In this document: one piece after another, positions 35,904-37,618 of the stretch
Layout: every line of letters starts with the position of its first letter
Position numbering within the stretch: the stretch's first letter is position 1
Source of the DNA: a virus
Reading direction: 5' to 3' (one strand)
IMG/VR virus record: IMGVR_UViG_3300036832_001633
Span: 1-37,618 of that record
Length of the DNA stretch: 37,618 bases
Notes under the pieces: generated by a model
Databases searched by the model: none
What the model was told of the DNA's origin: nothing
Seen by the model: only the letters and a program-made list of their open reading frames with translations
Position numbers and translations under genes: made by a program

Positions 35904-37618
35904 TTACACCGGCATCACGGCGGTGAGTTCATAGGTCTCACGCTCCCGGCTGATCTTCTTGTTCACGTAGGCGATCACCAGGATCTCCTCTCGGAGCATG
36001 TTCTTCAGTTCTGCGAATGTCTTGCTCCAGCACACCGTATCGAACGAGCCTGTCTGGGCAAAGAGCTTGACCCAGGCGTACTCATTGTCATAGCGGTCTT
36101 TGCGCCGGTTTACCTTCTCGATGATGGCGGCGACAAGGTATGGCCCAAGAGGACCACGTACTACGGAGTCTGCAGTGTGGCACATCTCCAGGTCCGCCGG
36201 GGCGATGCGATCGAAGGGGGTCGAGGACAGCCAGACGCCCAGGTGTTCCATCTCCTTGTCCTGGATGTCGGCCGGGGTGTAGGGCTCGACCTCGGGGTTC
36301 CAGGGCGGCGGCGGGGTGTAGCGACGGCAGCCCTTGAAGCACTTGGTGGGCAGAGCCTTGGCCTTCTTGGGCTTGCCGGTCTTGGTGAACTCCACCGGCT
36401 CGGAGGACCAGTCAAAGCCGCAGGGTAGGCCGTTGGGGACGGTGGAGGTGGGGTCCAGGTGGACGCACTTGGTGGACTCCGGGCTGGCCTGATAGTTCAG
36501 ATGAACTTCTAGCTCATGGCGGTTGGGGTAGAGGCTGTCGAAGACCCCCACTTCGGCCAGCAACCGGACGTGCAGGTCGTTGCAGGCTTTGCCCCGGCGC
36601 TCCAGGAAGTCCTCGAAGCTGGCGTAGGGCTGGCCGGACACCAGGGCCTCGACCACCGCGTCCCCGATGCCCTTGATGCCGTCCAGGGCATAGCGTACCG
36701 AGGTGTCATAGGCGGTGAATCCCTGACCAGATTCGTTGATGTCGGGCGGCAGCACCTTGAAGTGCATGCGCCGGGCCTCGTTGACGAAGTCGGGGATACG
36801 GGCCTTATCCACGGTGGACAGCACTGAAGTAAGAAACTCGGGTGTGTAATGGAACTTGAACCAGGCCGTCCAATAGCTCAACACGGCGTAGGCATAGGCA
36901 TGGGCACGATTGAAGCTGTACTTCGAGAACTCCGCCATTTGATGCCACAGGGATTCGGCGGCCTCTTTATCCATCCCTCTTTCGACGCAGGCAGGGACGA
37001 ACTTTTGCCCCATGGCCGTGACCTGCTCGATCTTCTTTTTACCAAGCACCTTACGGACTGCGTCTGCTTCTTCTTCGTCGTACCCGGCCAGGATCCGGCA
37101 GACGTTGATGATGTCCTCCTGGTAGACGATGCAGCCGTAGGTTTTGGAGAGGACATCGACCAGCCGGGGATCTGGGACTGAGATGGGCTCCTGCTCGAAC
37201 TTGCGCCGGATGTAGGTGCTGGTCAGGCCGGAGTTGGTGGGACCGGGCCGGACCAGGGTGATCACGTCGGCTAGCTCATCCAGGTTGTTGGGCTGGATGC
37301 GCCGGACCAGGGCGGTGACCGGGGTGGTCTCCACCTGGAACAGGCCCATGGTATAGCCGTCCCGGATGCCCTCCCAGACCAGGGGATCCTCGTACATCTC
37401 CTTGGTCCAGGAGTAGATGTCCACCCGTGCCCCGGTGCGCCGCTTGTGGATCAGATCGATGCACTCCTGCAGGGTGTCGAGGGTGCGGATAGTCAGGAAG
37501 TCAAACTTGAGCAGGTGGAGCTTCTCCAGCGCCTCCATGTCGAAGTCGGAGATCATGTGGCCGTCGTCGCCCATCCGCATGGGCAGCCAGTCGGTCAGGG
37601 TGTTCTCGGTGGAGATAA
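35904..37618 (-). CDS. dnaE: DNA polymerase III alpha-like replicative polymerase (5' part beyond right edge)
   Basis: About 571 C-terminal residues of a C-family polymerase. The frame stays open to the right edge, so the PHP domain and most of the palm lie outside. Present are LISTENTLTDWLP, LEKLHLLKFDFLTIRTLD (third palm Asp), GLFQVET, VTLVRPGPTNSG, the fingers YGCIVYQEDIINVCRILAGY with EADAVRKVLGKKK, FSKYSFNRAHAYAYAVLSYWTAWFKFHY, and a helix-hairpin-helix (GIKGIGDAVVEALV). A Cys-containing insertion (KCVHLDP ... PTKCFKGC) precedes a C-terminal OB-fold region. No beta-clamp motif is obvious at the end. It is the phage replicase, leading the operon with recA. Confidence 0.93.
   Translation of the reverse strand, partial: ISTENTLTDWLPMRMGDDGHMISDFDMEALEKLHLLKFDFLTIRTLDTLQECIDLIHKRRTGARVDIYSWTKEMYEDPLVWEGIRDGYTMGLFQVETTPVTALVRRIQPNNLDELADVITLVRPGPTNSGLTSTYIRRKFEQEPISVPDPRLVDVLSKTYGCIVYQEDIINVCRILAGYDEEEADAVRKVLGKKKIEQVTAMGQKFVPACVERGMDKEAAESLWHQMAEFSKYSFNRAHAYAYAVLSYWTAWFKFHYTPEFLTSVLSTVDKARIPDFVNEARRMHFKVLPPDINESGQGFTAYDTSVRYALDGIKGIGDAVVEALVSGQPYASFEDFLERRGKACNDLHVRLLAEVGVFDSLYPNRHELEVHLNYQASPESTKCVHLDPTSTVPNGLPCGFDWSSEPVEFTKTGKPKKAKALPTKCFKGCRRYTPPPPWNPEVEPYTPADIQDKEMEHLGVWLSSTPFDRIAPADLEMCHTADSVVRGPLGPYLVAAIIEKVNRRKDRYDNEYAWVKLFAQTGSFDTVCWSKTFAELKNMLREEILVIAYVNKKISRERETYELTAVMPV

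Noticed and set aside
1-37618. CRISPR arrays, insertion sequences, integrase/attachment sites and lysis genes
   Set aside because: No regularly spaced repeats, transposase, integrase or endolysin/holin motif was seen. The three small membrane proteins are too generic to be called holins.

Overview
The window is part of the genome of a tailed double-stranded DNA phage (class Caudoviricetes). It carries a portal gene, a large terminase gene and a replication/recombination operon. It has no ribosomal, tRNA or host housekeeping gene. The high GC content, frequent GTG/TTG starts, leaderless promoters and protein families common in actinobacteriophages (MADHH-type DNA methylase, GIY-YIG-like CPxC protein, class II ribonucleotide reductase, dCTP deaminase) point to an actinobacterial host. 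This is inference. Both ends are cut: the portal gene runs off the left edge and the DNA polymerase gene off the right.

Most genes lie on the minus strand, so the transcriptional order runs right to left. (1) 37618-31400: replication and recombination. This holds a DnaE-type polymerase, RecA, an Hjc/RecU-like nuclease, a Cas4/RecB-like nuclease with a C-terminal cysteine cluster, a RuvC-like resolvase, small zinc proteins and a sigma-region-4-like protein. (2) 31018-26524: packaging start. This holds a probable small terminase subunit, a DUF932-like protein, a small protein and the large terminase. A strong GC-rich hairpin and a new promoter follow. (3) 26305-20770: nucleotide metabolism and DNA modification. 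This holds small zinc and membrane proteins, dCTP deaminase, a GIY-YIG-like protein, the B12-dependent ribonucleotide reductase and a DNA methylase with an inserted DnaJ-type zinc module. (4) 20698-19790: a TopoVI-A/Spo11-like Toprim protein whose promoter is flanked by an 11-bp inverted repeat. (5) 13452-18706 and 19401-19679, plus strand: an accessory block of small, often zinc-binding proteins. It ends in an ArdC-type antirestriction protein and a SAP protein, and contains a structured noncoding RNA. (6) 13316-1, minus strand: the virion-morphogenesis side. This holds a nucleotidyltransferase-like and a GNAT-like protein, several small proteins, two very large modular low-complexity proteins (948 and 937 aa), an HNH endonuclease inserted on the opposite strand, zinc-ribbon and SH3-like proteins, and the portal. 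Portal and terminase, usually neighbours, are separated by about 24.6 kb.

The most unusual features are in the plus-strand block. Four copies of an almost identical promoter cassette each have the -10 box exactly 7 nt before the start codon, which predicts leaderless mRNAs. They form a coordinately controlled set of at least four transcription units, one ending in ArdC. A fifth, truncated copy of the motif sits upstream of the first gene of the block. Between two of these cassettes is a ~285-nt region of nested hairpins ending in a textbook intrinsic terminator and carrying an SRP-like sequence signature; I could not assign it to a known RNA family. About a dozen genes needed start correction or are too short to be found by length alone; they are listed with their overlaps.
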